This document shows, one piece after another, positions 1-7,334 of a stretch of DNA of 30,863 bases. The stretch spans positions 1 through 30,863 of the IMG/VR virus record IMGVR_UViG_3300012920_000158, one strand, 5' to 3'. The translations under genes and the position numbers were made by a program. The notes beneath the pieces were generated by a model. The model made no database searches. It was not told where the DNA came from and worked only from the letters and a program-made list of their open reading frames with translations. This stretch comes from a virus. Every line of letters starts with the position of its first letter. The stretch's first letter is position 1.

Positions 1-548
1 TCTCTAAAAGACTTGATCATGCCCTTTCTGCCGTCTTCCGAGGCCAATGTTTCTTTTAGTTCAACCATGCTTCCCAATAGTTTGTTCGCCGAAGGAGCTA
101 AGACTCCCATCGTAACAGCAAGGTTTTTAAACTTTGGAGCCATAGCATCATATGCGGCCACACCAGCTGGTCCGAGGTCTTCATATTCTTGTTTCAGTTT
201 TTTTAGCTTATTTATTTGTTCAATTGTGAGGCCTGTTTCCTCTTCAATTTGCCTTCTGCGCTCTGCGCTCATACCATCGACATCTTCGTATGCTTCTTCC
301 AAAATATCTTTGTATTTATCAAGCAAAGCAATAGCATTTTGCTCTAGAGCACCTCTTTCTTTGAGAGCATCATTTTGAGCCATAATAAGCTTAAGCTTCT
401 CGGCATCTATATTTAGACTTCTTTGTTTGGTCTCAAGTCTAGCATCAAATTGCTCTTGTGTCTCGCCATCTTGTTTGGTAATTTTATTCTCGCCCTCTTT
501 CTTCCCCAAAGCATCGAAAAGAAGTTGTCTTAGTTGTTCTGGTGTCAC
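1..548 (-). CDS. Probable tail tape measure protein, N-terminal part (cut by window edge)
   Basis: The frame opens at GTG (548-546), directly after the tandem TAA TAA that ends the upstream gene, with a GAGG Shine-Dalgarno about 9 nt upstream. It stays open to base 1, giving about 182 residues with no stop, so the C-terminus lies outside the window. The visible part is hydrophilic and helical, rich in Glu, Lys, Gln and Ala, with heptad-like stretches (around ERRRQIEEETGLTIEQINKL), followed by a more hydrophobic segment with LAVTMGVLAPSANKLLGSM near residue 145. The tape measure call is mainly positional: it follows sheath, two tubes and the gp26/gp51-like assembly pair, which is where contractile-tail phages place this gene. 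A tape measure spans the tail tube lumen and sets tail length. The full gene should be long; if it ends shortly beyond the edge the call is wrong. Confidence 0.55.
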   Translation of the reverse strand, partial: MTPEQLRQLLFDALGKKEGENKITKQDGETQEQFDARLETKQRSLNIDAEKLKLIMAQNDALKERGALEQNAIALLDKYKDILEEAYEDVDGMSAERRRQIEEETGLTIEQINKLKKLKQEYEDLGPAGVAAYDAMAPKFKNLAVTMGVLAPSANKLLGSMVELKETLASEDGRKGMIKSFR

Positions 549-551
549 TTA

Positions 552-902
552 TTAATCCTCATCTTTAAATGGCCAAATAAGGCCTGTGGTTTGCTCGAAA
601 TGATCAACATGGTTGCGAAGTTCGTGTCTCTTTTTCTGTGTCTGGGGATGATCCGTTCCAAAGTCACGGTAAGCGTCCAAAAACTCTTTTTCCGCAGATA
701 CGGCCAAAGCATATGCCTTGACATCTTTGTATTTACCACGAATAATAAAGTCAGGTCCGTTGTCTCCCTCGTTGAGGTTAGCAATCATCTTTACATCATC
801 ACCATACATAAACTTCAACAGAGTCTTTGTCCAAGACCCCAACATCTCCGTAAATGTTTCATTAAGGGTCACTTTTGCCCTTTCCAAGTCAATCTCAAGC
901 AT
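552..902 (-). CDS. Small tail-region protein of unknown function
   Basis: A soluble protein of about 116 residues, with no family recognised. Two ATGs lie close together at 908-906 and 902-900. The AAGGAG site is only 2 nt from the first but 8 nt from the second, so the second is preferred (MLEIDLERAKVT). The sequence has no membrane segment and no cysteine after the chosen start. It ends in an acidic tail (FKDED) and tandem TAA TAA stops, with the next gene starting at the following base. It sits between the gp51-like gene and the probable tape measure, behind its own terminator and ACTATTTA motif, so it probably begins a new transcription unit. A role in tail or baseplate assembly is inferred from position only. 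Confidence 0.7.
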   Translation of the reverse strand: MLEIDLERAKVTLNETFTEMLGSWTKTLLKFMYGDDVKMIANLNEGDNGPDFIIRGKYKDVKAYALAVSAEKEFLDAYRDFGTDHPQTQKKRHELRNHVDHFEQTTGLIWPFKDED

Positions 903-920
903 ACACATTTCTCCTTATCA

Positions 921-928
921 TAAATAGT
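921..928 (-). promoter_or_regulatory. ACTATTTA spacer motif (candidate late promoter element)
   Basis: The minus strand reads AAACTATTTATGATAAGGAG. The octamer lies just after the terminator at 935-955 and only 4 nt before the Shine-Dalgarno of the 118-codon frame downstream. The same octamer occurs in at least four other intergenic spacers of this window. If it is a -10 element, the transcript here would begin almost at the ribosome binding site. Confidence 0.45.
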
Positions 929-934
929 TTCTAT

Positions 935-955
935 AAAAAAATGCCCGAGAGGGCA
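935..955 (-). terminator. Intrinsic terminator after the gp51-like gene
   Basis: On the minus strand a TGCCC-TCTC-GGGCA hairpin (955-942) is followed at once by seven T (941-935). It begins on the base after the TAG stop of the gp51-like gene, so it closes the tube/gp26/gp51 transcript. Confidence 0.8.
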
Positions 956-1186
956 CTACTTTCTTGCTTTGGATGCTTTATCCATTTCTTTCTTTTCTTC
1001 TTCGAACTGCTTTCTCATTCTCTCGCAGAACCAGTTTCTAAGTCCTATTGGAAGGTTATACATCTCGGTGAATGACCAACCTCCAAAGTGCTTCATAATG
1101 AAGAATTGTTCATAAAGAGCTTCAGAATATTTATCGGTCAGGCCAAAAAAAGTCCGTATTAAACGGAACCTCCATTTCTTGCGCAT
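956..1186 (-). CDS. gp51-like tail assembly chaperone / hub assembly protein (likely made by frameshift)
   Basis: The frame ends at 956 and overlaps the 3' end of the gp26-like gene by about 55 nt in another frame. The recognisable part is the last 62 residues, with a GWSFTEMYNLPIGLRNWF core and a charged Lys/Glu tail. This resembles the short gp51-type proteins of T4-like phages, which work with gp26 around tape measure and hub assembly. The ATG at 1186 gives 76 residues but has no convincing Shine-Dalgarno, and its first residues (MRKKWRFRLIRT) look like out-of-frame translation of the overlap. TTG at 1207 is another possible start. More likely, ribosomes enter from the gp26-like frame at a run of seven T (1151-1145), giving a fusion of about 341 residues. 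Function is inferred from family resemblance and position. Confidence 0.65.
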   Translation of the reverse strand: MRKKWRFRLIRTFFGLTDKYSEALYEQFFIMKHFGGWSFTEMYNLPIGLRNWFCERMRKQFEEEKKEMDKASKARK

Positions 1187-1982
1187 GTCCGCAAGATCCG
1201 CACTCAAAAAGTTGTTTTATGGTCACATCGGGTGCAGCTAGCTTGTAGCAAGCCTTGAGGTGTCTGGAGTCTAAAGTAGGCATATTATCGACATATTTTG
1301 ATATGATTGAAGAGTCTCTGTGACCTTCAATCGCAACGATGGTTCTCTTAAACTGATCGGTCAAACCACTCTCGAGCATCTTACGTTTCTTCTTATCAAT
1401 CGCCAACTTGGATAGGGTCTGCTCGTCTATTCCGTTTAATAGCTTAAACTCAACGTTGAACTTTGAGAAAGGCATTTTGCAAGAAAAGTTTCCATTATCG
1501 AGCTTTATTAGAGATAATTCTTCACTGGTCTGTGATTCTTCTATCTTCTGTTGTCTTAGGTCAAAGTCAACTCTTGTTCTCGCCCCACAGGAAGGGCAAC
1601 CAACCTGAGTTTGATACAGATTTCCATATCCTGATATTCTGGCGGCGATAATCATAGCGTTTCTATCTCCAACCAATAAATCTCCAACCTTGATATTTTT
1701 ATCGATGATCAAAGACTGAAGCATACGCTCAATCGCAATCCCTTTCTTCAGGAGTGTTTGAGAGGAAAGTATGTCCTCTTCTTTGGCTGTCATGTAGCGT
1801 ATCTCCACAACTTCTTTACCGCATAAGGGGTGTCCTTCTGGGTAGTTTCCTTTTGATGGAAGTTCAACAAAGTCTGTTGGTGCTACAAAGCTTAAGGGAT
1901 CAAAGGCCTTTTCTACGGCTTGAGTTGGTGCTTCCGCTGGTTCTGGAGTATGAACTCCAAGTCTATCTTTATTTCTGCTCAT
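1131..1982 (-). CDS. gp26-like baseplate / tail assembly protein with zinc-ribbon cysteines
   Basis: 283 residues. After a Pro/Ala-rich N-terminus, residues 38-70 carry the typical opening of the T4 baseplate gp26 family (FVELPSKGNYPEG, then MTAKEEDIL). GYGNLYQ at 118-124 is followed by a CPSC pair at 129-132, with a second CGSC pair at 261-264; together the four cysteines could bind one zinc. Proteins of this family assist baseplate hub and tail assembly rather than form the bulk of the tail. ATG at 1982 is well placed behind AGAGG (6 nt). The gene lies directly after the second tube gene, and its 3' end overlaps the gp51-like frame at a T7 run, the arrangement expected for paired tail assembly chaperones upstream of a tape measure. 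At the T7 a +1 or -2 slip avoids the TAA at 1133-1131. Confidence 0.8.
   Translation of the reverse strand: MSRNKDRLGVHTPEPAEAPTQAVEKAFDPLSFVAPTDFVELPSKGNYPEGHPLCGKEVVEIRYMTAKEEDILSSQTLLKKGIAIERMLQSLIIDKNIKVGDLLVGDRNAMIIAARISGYGNLYQTQVGCPSCGARTRVDFDLRQQKIEESQTSEELSLIKLDNGNFSCKMPFSKFNVEFKLLNGIDEQTLSKLAIDKKKRKMLESGLTDQFKRTIVAIEGHRDSSIISKYVDNMPTLDSRHLKACYKLAAPDVTIKQLFECGSCGHAQEMEVPFNTDFFWPDR
1145..1151 (-). promoter_or_regulatory. Candidate programmed frameshift site (T7 slippery run)
   Basis: In the gp26-like frame the minus strand reads GAC TTT TTT TGG CCT GAC CGA TAA. A +1 shift (or a -2 shift) on the T7 run gives TTT GGC CTG ACC GAT AAA, which continues into the conserved gp51-like segment. 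A -1 shift would hit TGA within three codons. Only shifts into the gp51-like frame are productive. Confidence 0.5.
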
Positions 1983-1991
1983 TTATACCTC

Positions 1992-2489
1992 TTAGTCTAA
2001 TGTTGCTGAGTCATAGGCAACGGTGAGTGTTATCTCGAGTAGTTCGTCTGATGAATAGTCGAGGTCTCCATATTTAATTGCTTTAATGAAAGGATTGATA
2101 AGAGTCCAAGTTTCCAATCTGTCCCCATCGGCATTATATTTTATTATTCTTATGTTCGTCAAAGGCCTAACAGCAGGCCCCTGTGTTGTTTTCGCAAGCC
2201 CTGTGGCTACATCGGTTGATTCCAAGAAGGCATAACCAAATTTAAGCGATAAGTCGGAAATCAGGTTTCTCCCTGTATCTCCAACATCTACCATTGTTAT
2301 ATCAATATCGTTCCAAGTCGCAATACCGGGATACTTTATCTTGTGATTTATTAACTGGTGTTCCGAAACAGATATATCTGGTGAGGGCTGAGTTACGGAT
2401 TTTGCCCACCACATTGTATCATTGTTCATTTGAATATGAAAACGGAACTTTCTCTGTGGTTCCGCTGTATTTTCTGTCCAGAAAGCCAT
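1992..2489 (-). CDS. Tail tube protein, second copy (gp19-like)
   Basis: 165 residues, close to T4 gp19 (163). It opens MAFWTENTAEPQRKFRFHIQ, has NDIDITMVDVGDTGRNL in the middle and ends with the tube-like WTLINPFIKAIKYGDLDYSSDEL followed by LTVAYDSATLD. This is a clear paralogue of the gene just upstream (2499-3071), sharing the N-terminal MAFWTENT and the C-terminal KYGDLDYSSDEL. It lacks the roughly 25-residue insert and C-terminal extension of that copy. Tail tube subunits stack as hexamers inside the sheath and form the DNA conduit. Having two suggests either mixed rings or a specialised role for one, for example at the tube end or baseplate junction. ATG at 2489 has AAGGAGG upstream; the gap to the previous gene is 9 nt. 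Confidence 0.88.
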   Translation of the reverse strand: MAFWTENTAEPQRKFRFHIQMNNDTMWWAKSVTQPSPDISVSEHQLINHKIKYPGIATWNDIDITMVDVGDTGRNLISDLSLKFGYAFLESTDVATGLAKTTQGPAVRPLTNIRIIKYNADGDRLETWTLINPFIKAIKYGDLDYSSDELLEITLTVAYDSATLD

Positions 2490-2498
2490 TTAGCCTCC

Positions 2499-3071
2499 TT
2501 ATCTTGCTTGGAAATATGTATCCTGAAGTCCTGCTGGTGCTTCAGGGTTGGATATAACACACTCCGCCCAGTCATAAGCGAAAGTTAATTCAACTGTTCT
2601 CAACTCATCAGAAGAGTAATCAAGATCGCCGTATTTAGCAGACTTAAGGAATGGGTTTTTAAGAGTCCAAGTTTCTAGAACTTTACCATCAGCATTCAAT
2701 ACCATAATCTTTAATGTCTCAAGAGGCCCGGTTGCCGCTTTTCTTTTAGACATGGTCTCTGGGTTTGGTCCTGTGCCTGATTGCTCGTCTTTGATGTAGT
2801 ATCCAGAATCTTGCATTAACTTGTTTGTTCTCGCCACAGCATCTACCGATATCGGGTCAACCAAACTAAGGGAAACATCGTTCCAAGTTACACGACCGGG
2901 GAACTTATATTTGTTATCCAAGAAGTTGTGTTCAACCTCTCCAACATCAAACGAAGGTGTTGTGACCGTCTTTGCCCACCAGAATATCTCTGCGCCGCTT
3001 GATGGTCCTATTTGTACTTGAAATCTAAAATTTCTTTTAGGCTCTACAGTGTTCTCTGTCCAAAATGCCAT
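2499..3071 (-). CDS. Tail tube protein, first copy (gp19-like)
   Basis: 190 residues, longer than T4 gp19. It begins MAFWTENTVEPKRNFRFQVQ, continues with FWWAKTVTTPSFDVGEVEHNFLDN, a segment typical of tube proteins, then VTWNDVSLSLVDP, and ends WTLKNPFLKSAKYGDLDYSSDEL plus LTFAYDWAEC. An insert near residues 85-112 (SGTGPNPETMSKRKAATG) and a short C-terminal tail distinguish it from the second copy. It forms or contributes to the inner tail tube. ATG at 3071 is placed behind AGGAG. It follows the sheath gene across a short spacer carrying an ACTATTTA motif, so tubes could also be transcribed separately from the sheath. It is probably the main tube subunit because it sits in the gp19 position directly after gp18. 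Confidence 0.9.
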   Translation of the reverse strand: MAFWTENTVEPKRNFRFQVQIGPSSGAEIFWWAKTVTTPSFDVGEVEHNFLDNKYKFPGRVTWNDVSLSLVDPISVDAVARTNKLMQDSGYYIKDEQSGTGPNPETMSKRKAATGPLETLKIMVLNADGKVLETWTLKNPFLKSAKYGDLDYSSDELRTVELTFAYDWAECVISNPEAPAGLQDTYFQAR

Positions 3072-3096
3072 TGTATAAATCTCCTATAATATACAG

Positions 3097-3104
3097 TAAA
3101 TAGT
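3097..3104 (-). promoter_or_regulatory. ACTATTTA spacer motif (candidate late promoter element)
   Basis: The minus strand reads TCTAAACTATTTACTGTATA between the sheath stop codon (TAA at 3107-3105, whose last bases abut the motif) and the tube gene. A TATATTATAGGAG stretch follows, so either the motif or the downstream TATATTATA could act as a promoter element. Confidence 0.45.
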
Positions 3105-5957
3105 TTAGAACTCAATTCCGGAGCGTGTGATGTTAAAGTCAATCGCGATAAACTCAATAGCATAGGCCGGTTTAATAAAAACCTTAGCATACATGATGTT
3201 GCGATCAACGTAGTCGGGTGTTGTTGTTGATTCGTCTAGAACCAACTTGTACTCTGCTATTCCAAAGCGTGACTTGGCATCCGAGAGTATTGGTTGTGCT
3301 CCTGATATGAAGCGGTTCCAAGTTGCTTGAACATTGTTGTCGAACAGGATAGTGCGAGCAACACCGCCAATGCGCTTCTTAAGATAGATCATAAGACGAC
3401 GAACATTGATGCGGTCAAGAGCAGATGGTGTCTGTTGAAGAGTCTTCTGTCCGAATACAACCGGTCCTTCTGCTGGGAAGTTGGCGATTGGGTTGATATT
3501 AACTTGATAAAGATCATCACGGTCTGCCTTATTGAGGTTCTCAACAGGGCGCTGCACGCGTGGTCCTTTGTTCCCACCAAGTCTACGAATACCACCACGG
3601 TTAAAACCAGCAGGGGCAAACCAAGGGGCACCGGAAGCTTTATCGCTCTGTGCAAGAACACCCATACCAGCAACAGAAGCAGGAACACGAAGTCCAGCAT
3701 CATCACCAGCAAGAACTATTGGTGGGTAATAAGCCGCAGCATAGCTTGTGTTAAAGTCGCGATCATTCGCATCAGAAATAGCATCAGCCGCAGATCCGTT
3801 AGCATAAGCACCATAGTTTTCATGCTTGGCTTTGAATTCAGAATCCATATCAATAACAGCAAGAGCATCACCACGCTTTTCAGTATTGTCTACCAGTTCA
3901 TTTCTCAAAGTGCTATTTGTAAGACCGGGCATACAGATAACATCGTATTGAACGAGGTCAGCATCAGCAGCAAGATCAAGTGCTTTCTGTACAGAATAGT
4001 GAGCGTAATGAGAAGAAGGTTCGGAACTATCTGTAATAGCCTCTCCACTTTTGTTAGAGAATGGGTCGGTTAAGGTGATATCAACACCATCAGTTCCACC
4101 GAAGAAAGGTGTTTGGAACTGCTTGACCTTCTTGGTTGCAATAAGATATGCTGAACCAGAGTCATAAGTCAAAGAGTTTGTTCCCATTGAACCGGCTTCG
4201 TAATAGAAGCGCTCATTTGCTTCGTCCCAGACAATCTCATCCAAAGAGAATACGAAACTTGACTCAACATTATTAGAGTTAACATCGTGAATATTAAGCC
4301 CATCTCCGAGAGGACGAAGAAGTTCAGCGTAGTCTCCTTGTCTCCAGATACGAGTTTTATTGATTTCATCGGACTTAAAATGTCTTACTCCAAATACATC
4401 ACTATATTTGTAGTTATTTTCGTTCTTTGAATTTTCTGTGGTAAGGCGAAGTTCAGGGAACTCGATAGAAGCAGTTACATCTAAGCGGAAGTCTGCCCAC
4501 TCACCGGCTTTTGAATGACCATTGAATACACTTCCCACAGGAGAAGTAATAGCATATGCTGTTGAACCACCCTCTTCAAGATTAGCGGAACCAGAAGTAA
4601 TTTTAAAGCTTTTAAGTTTAGCCGGTCCATAGAAGCCAAATGGAATAGCATAAGCATCATCAATGCCTGCTTCCCAATCATCAGCCATCTCAACATAGAC
4701 ATAGTCTGACTTATTTTCATAGTTTCCTTTTACGATGTATTTTTCACGGGCATCACTCCATTCTTGATAAGTGTCGCCAATCTTCTTTCCAACAAAATCC
4801 TCTGAGGCTTCGTTGAGAGTACAGTTGGAAAACTGCTCTAGGGCATTACCATTAGCATCTATAATAGAAACGGTAAAGGTAGAATCTGGCTTGGTAGCGG
4901 TTCCCAATAGAAGGTCGGAAATGCGAACAAAATATCGCTTTTGGAACTGCTCTCCATCATGTAAAGATACAAGGCGGAAAAGCTTCTTCATATCGGCAGC
5001 ATCCCAAGAACTTAAGGCACTTGTTGGATTTGGATCTCGAGAGATGAACCAACCAGTTTTAGCAGGGGCTGCTTCACGTTCGTGATTAGCAAGGTTGTTC
5101 CCGGTATATAAAGAACCAGAAGTAAGAGGAAGGAGGATAGCAAATTGCTTACCAGCAGAACCTGAGCCTGCTGTTTTAAGTTTTTCATAAGTTTCTGTTT
5201 CAAAGGTTTCGCCTAAGAAATATTTTTCGGTATTTACTTGGTTTACACCATTCAGTAATTGTGGATTTGTATTTAATGCATTTCTAATAAAGCCATCTTT
5301 ATCGTCTGAGTCGAGGTGGAATGGAACCTTGGTGGTATTAACACCATCATCAATTTGCAAAACAAAAGAACCCATTTTGGAACCAGTGCTATCATCAGAT
5401 TCCATCAAGACGCCAACAGAAGCTGTTGTGTCGGAAGTTCCAGCGATAGTCCCAGTAAGAGATACGGCTGCGGCTTTGGTGTAAAGCACGGCAGCAAGAG
5501 TTCCATCAAGTTGTCCAGCAGCACCAGAAGGCATAACGAAAAGACCGTAAGCCGCAGAAGTTCCGGCTGCTGTAGGGGTTAAAGTCTCACCTGTATTCCA
5601 ACCAGCAGAAGTATAAATTCCGTTTTGATTTGGAGAATCTTCTCCAGCAAGACGAATGTAAGTGACTGGTGATGTCTCTGAAGCGAGCCATGCTTGGGCT
5701 GCGTAGAGTCCGTAAGTTGGAAGTTTTGTATTGCCAGCCCTCCAGATATCATCTTTGATATTCATTCCGCTTTGAGGTCGCCCAAAGACTGTGTAAAGAC
5801 TGTCTAGGTCCTTGATACGAATCGGCTTCATTGAAGGTCCTAAGCGGGCCTGTCCGATAATTAAGACACCATCATCAGCAGTCTCCGCAGGGACTTGGCT
5901 TTGATCAACTTCACGAAGAAGGATGTCGGGTGATATAAAATCAAATTTGCTAGGCAT
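3105..5957 (-). CDS. Tail sheath protein (gp18-like), unusually large
   Basis: 950 residues against 659 for T4 gp18. The contractile sheath polymerises around the tube and shortens to drive injection. The conserved parts are at the two ends. The N-terminus has FISPDILLREVDQSQVP and GVLIIGQARLGPSMKPIRI. The last 250 residues carry AAAYYPPIVLAGDDAGLRVPAS, the PVENLNKADRDDLYQVNINPIA region, GQKTLQQTPSALDRINVRRL, YLKKRIGGVARTILFDNN and a closing IEFIAIDFNITRSGIEF. The long middle (about residues 110-640) is variable, rich in Gly, Ser, Thr and Asp, and probably forms surface domains on the outside of the tail. ATG at 5957 has AAGGAG upstream. The gene lies between a gp15-like gene and the tube genes, as in gene 18-19 order. 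Confidence 0.95.
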   Translation of the reverse strand: MPSKFDFISPDILLREVDQSQVPAETADDGVLIIGQARLGPSMKPIRIKDLDSLYTVFGRPQSGMNIKDDIWRAGNTKLPTYGLYAAQAWLASETSPVTYIRLAGEDSPNQNGIYTSAGWNTGETLTPTAAGTSAAYGLFVMPSGAAGQLDGTLAAVLYTKAAAVSLTGTIAGTSDTTASVGVLMESDDSTGSKMGSFVLQIDDGVNTTKVPFHLDSDDKDGFIRNALNTNPQLLNGVNQVNTEKYFLGETFETETYEKLKTAGSGSAGKQFAILLPLTSGSLYTGNNLANHEREAAPAKTGWFISRDPNPTSALSSWDAADMKKLFRLVSLHDGEQFQKRYFVRISDLLLGTATKPDSTFTVSIIDANGNALEQFSNCTLNEASEDFVGKKIGDTYQEWSDAREKYIVKGNYENKSDYVYVEMADDWEAGIDDAYAIPFGFYGPAKLKSFKITSGSANLEEGGSTAYAITSPVGSVFNGHSKAGEWADFRLDVTASIEFPELRLTTENSKNENNYKYSDVFGVRHFKSDEINKTRIWRQGDYAELLRPLGDGLNIHDVNSNNVESSFVFSLDEIVWDEANERFYYEAGSMGTNSLTYDSGSAYLIATKKVKQFQTPFFGGTDGVDITLTDPFSNKSGEAITDSSEPSSHYAHYSVQKALDLAADADLVQYDVICMPGLTNSTLRNELVDNTEKRGDALAVIDMDSEFKAKHENYGAYANGSAADAISDANDRDFNTSYAAAYYPPIVLAGDDAGLRVPASVAGMGVLAQSDKASGAPWFAPAGFNRGGIRRLGGNKGPRVQRPVENLNKADRDDLYQVNINPIANFPAEGPVVFGQKTLQQTPSALDRINVRRLMIYLKKRIGGVARTILFDNNVQATWNRFISGAQPILSDAKSRFGIAEYKLVLDESTTTPDYVDRNIMYAKVFIKPAYAIEFIAIDFNITRSGIEF

Positions 5958-5987
5958 TAAATTTCTCCTTAAACTATTATTCTCAAG

Positions 5988-5995
5988 TAAATAGT
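5988..5995 (-). promoter_or_regulatory. ACTATTTA spacer motif (candidate late promoter element)
   Basis: The minus strand reads AACATACTATTTACTTGAGA, 31-38 nt upstream of the sheath ATG and just after a possible terminator (6005-6034). The position suits a promoter for sheath and tube genes. Confidence 0.5.
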
Positions 5996-6004
5996 ATGTT
6001 TATG

Positions 6005-6034
6005 TTTCAAAAGGACTTATTCCCGATAGTCCTT
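6005..6034 (-). terminator. Probable terminator overlapping the gp15-like stop codon
   Basis: On the minus strand AAGGACT and AGTCCTT form a 7-bp stem (6034-6028 with 6017-6011) with a 10-nt loop, followed by a short T run broken by G and A. The stem contains the last codons and part of the stop of the gp15-like gene. The weak T tract suggests partial termination. Confidence 0.45.
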
Positions 6035-6850
6035 ATCTTTCTTTTTCCATGGTGCTTTATCACCTGCTATAACTCTTTCCCTAGATATCTTGACCTCTAC
6101 AGCATTTTCTCTTATTGTTATTTGAGGTTTATCTCTATTAAGGCCATCTCCCATTAAATGTCCCAGCACTTTTATTGATATCTTTGTCTCAAACATTCTT
6201 TCATCTTCATTAAGGTTCGCAACATTCTTGTTTTCAGAGAAATTTTGCTCGATAAATGCTTCATAGCGATGCCCATCTTGTGAAAACAAAAAGGAATTGA
6301 GTTGCCCAGTTCTTGTGATGAACGGAGTCATTAGGTCATTCATTTGTTGCTGATATTCTGTGCGCAATGTAATATTGTACATAATAGTAACATAAGTTGG
6401 TATAGGTGAGGTAAGCCATTCGTAGACTATTTTCTTATTATCGCTTCTACCTGTGGCTCTTGCGTCTTTTGCATTCCGAGCAAAGTCGGCATTGGCGAAG
6501 TTTCTTGTCTTTTCTTGCTGAATTCTACGAACTCTGGTGATTGCTCCGCCTTTGTAGTCGTCTTGTTCGAATAGATGTGCTTGAAAAGAGCCTTTAAAAC
6601 TTGGATCTTTCGCAATTGACTCTCTGCTGACTGAAATCAGCGGTAATTTAAGCTTTCCAACACTATCTCTGATGTCTTTATTGTTTTTTATCTGGTGTGC
6701 TCTCTCTGAGCCTAACCAAAGGACTGGGACTTTCACCAATCCTTCGTTTGTTGTGGTGTGAAGTGCTAATTTCTCGTCCACAAACTTGTAGATACCCGTG
6801 TCGATAGTCTCGATGGTTGAGGGTTGCAATTCTATTACTTTATTCGCCAT
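6017..6850 (-). CDS. Tail completion / sheath-terminating protein (gp15-like)
   Basis: About 277 residues from the preferred ATG at 6850 (MANKVIELQPSTIETIDTGI); T4 gp15 has 272. An ATG at 6862 exists but sits almost on its own AAGGG, so the inner one is chosen. Features resembling the gp15 family are VPVLWLGSERA near residues 42-52, then LKLPLISVSRESI, and later SPIPTYVTIMYNITLRTEY with MNDLMTPFITRTGQ, a pattern seen in tail terminator proteins that cap the last tube and sheath ring. The C-terminus is basic (KKKDKDYRE). It overlaps the gp14-like gene by 11 nt and precedes the sheath, consistent with a neck-to-tail gene order. The assignment rests on motif pattern, length and context, so it is probable rather than certain. 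Confidence 0.65.
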   Translation of the reverse strand: MANKVIELQPSTIETIDTGIYKFVDEKLALHTTTNEGLVKVPVLWLGSERAHQIKNNKDIRDSVGKLKLPLISVSRESIAKDPSFKGSFQAHLFEQDDYKGGAITRVRRIQQEKTRNFANADFARNAKDARATGRSDNKKIVYEWLTSPIPTYVTIMYNITLRTEYQQQMNDLMTPFITRTGQLNSFLFSQDGHRYEAFIEQNFSENKNVANLNEDERMFETKISIKVLGHLMGDGLNRDKPQITIRENAVEVKISRERVIAGDKAPWKKKDKDYRE

Positions 6851-7334
6851 TAAACAGTCCATCCCTTGATCTTATACACTCTGCTTGTATCTCAAAGCGG
6901 TGTTCAACTTGCCCAAAGAGCAATCTTGGCTCGATAAGCTTAACAATTTCGTAAAAAACCTCTCCATAGCGAACAAAGTCGCCCTCTCGGACATACAAGT
7001 CTTGATCCTCAGACAATCTTCTCTTGTGAAAGTTAACTTTTATCTTTGTGAGTTTGTCTAGGTAAAGGTTTTCCACTCCAGTTGTCTCAATTCCTTGAAA
7101 TTCAACAAGTGCATGAACCCTTATTGGAGGAAGGAATGTTTTTTCTATTGCCTCACCATATAGGGGGTGGAAATTTGTATGGTCGATATCAATTGGAAAG
7201 TATAGTATCTGTTGACCAACGACTCTTTCAATAATTTCGTCGTTGACCTGCTTAACAAGGTCTCTCTCCTTCTTCCCAAAGAACATTGGGGGCGGAGGAG
7301 ATGCTGGTTTTCTCCACTTATTATCTTCTGACAC
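6840..7334 (-). CDS. Neck protein, gp14-like
   Basis: 164 residues starting at GTG (7334), with GAGG about 10 nt upstream; the start overlaps the end of the 848-residue gene by 14 nt. The core reads ILYFPIDIDHTNFHPLYGEA, then VHALVEFQGIETTG, LTKIKVNFHKRRL, YVREGDFVRYG and FYEIVKLIEPRLLFGQ. This order of a short cysteine-free beta-rich protein with YFPI, an acidic GEA turn, a REGD(F/L) turn and a final FEI strand resembles T4-like gp14 neck proteins, although T4 gp14 itself is longer (256). gp14 joins gp13 at the head-tail junction after DNA packaging. Its position between a gp13-like gene and a gp15-like gene supports the call. The Pro-rich N-terminus (PASPPPPMFFGKKE) may be a flexible arm. 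Confidence 0.65.
   Translation of the reverse strand: MSEDNKWRKPASPPPPMFFGKKERDLVKQVNDEIIERVVGQQILYFPIDIDHTNFHPLYGEAIEKTFLPPIRVHALVEFQGIETTGVENLYLDKLTKIKVNFHKRRLSEDQDLYVREGDFVRYGEVFYEIVKLIEPRLLFGQVEHRFEIQAECIRSRDGLFNGE

Noticed and set aside
3327-4073. Long + strand open frame (248 codons) opposite the sheath gene
   Set aside because: It is antisense to a conserved part of the sheath protein, has low-complexity Ser/Thr/Ile/Val composition typical of shadow frames, and has no ribosome site.
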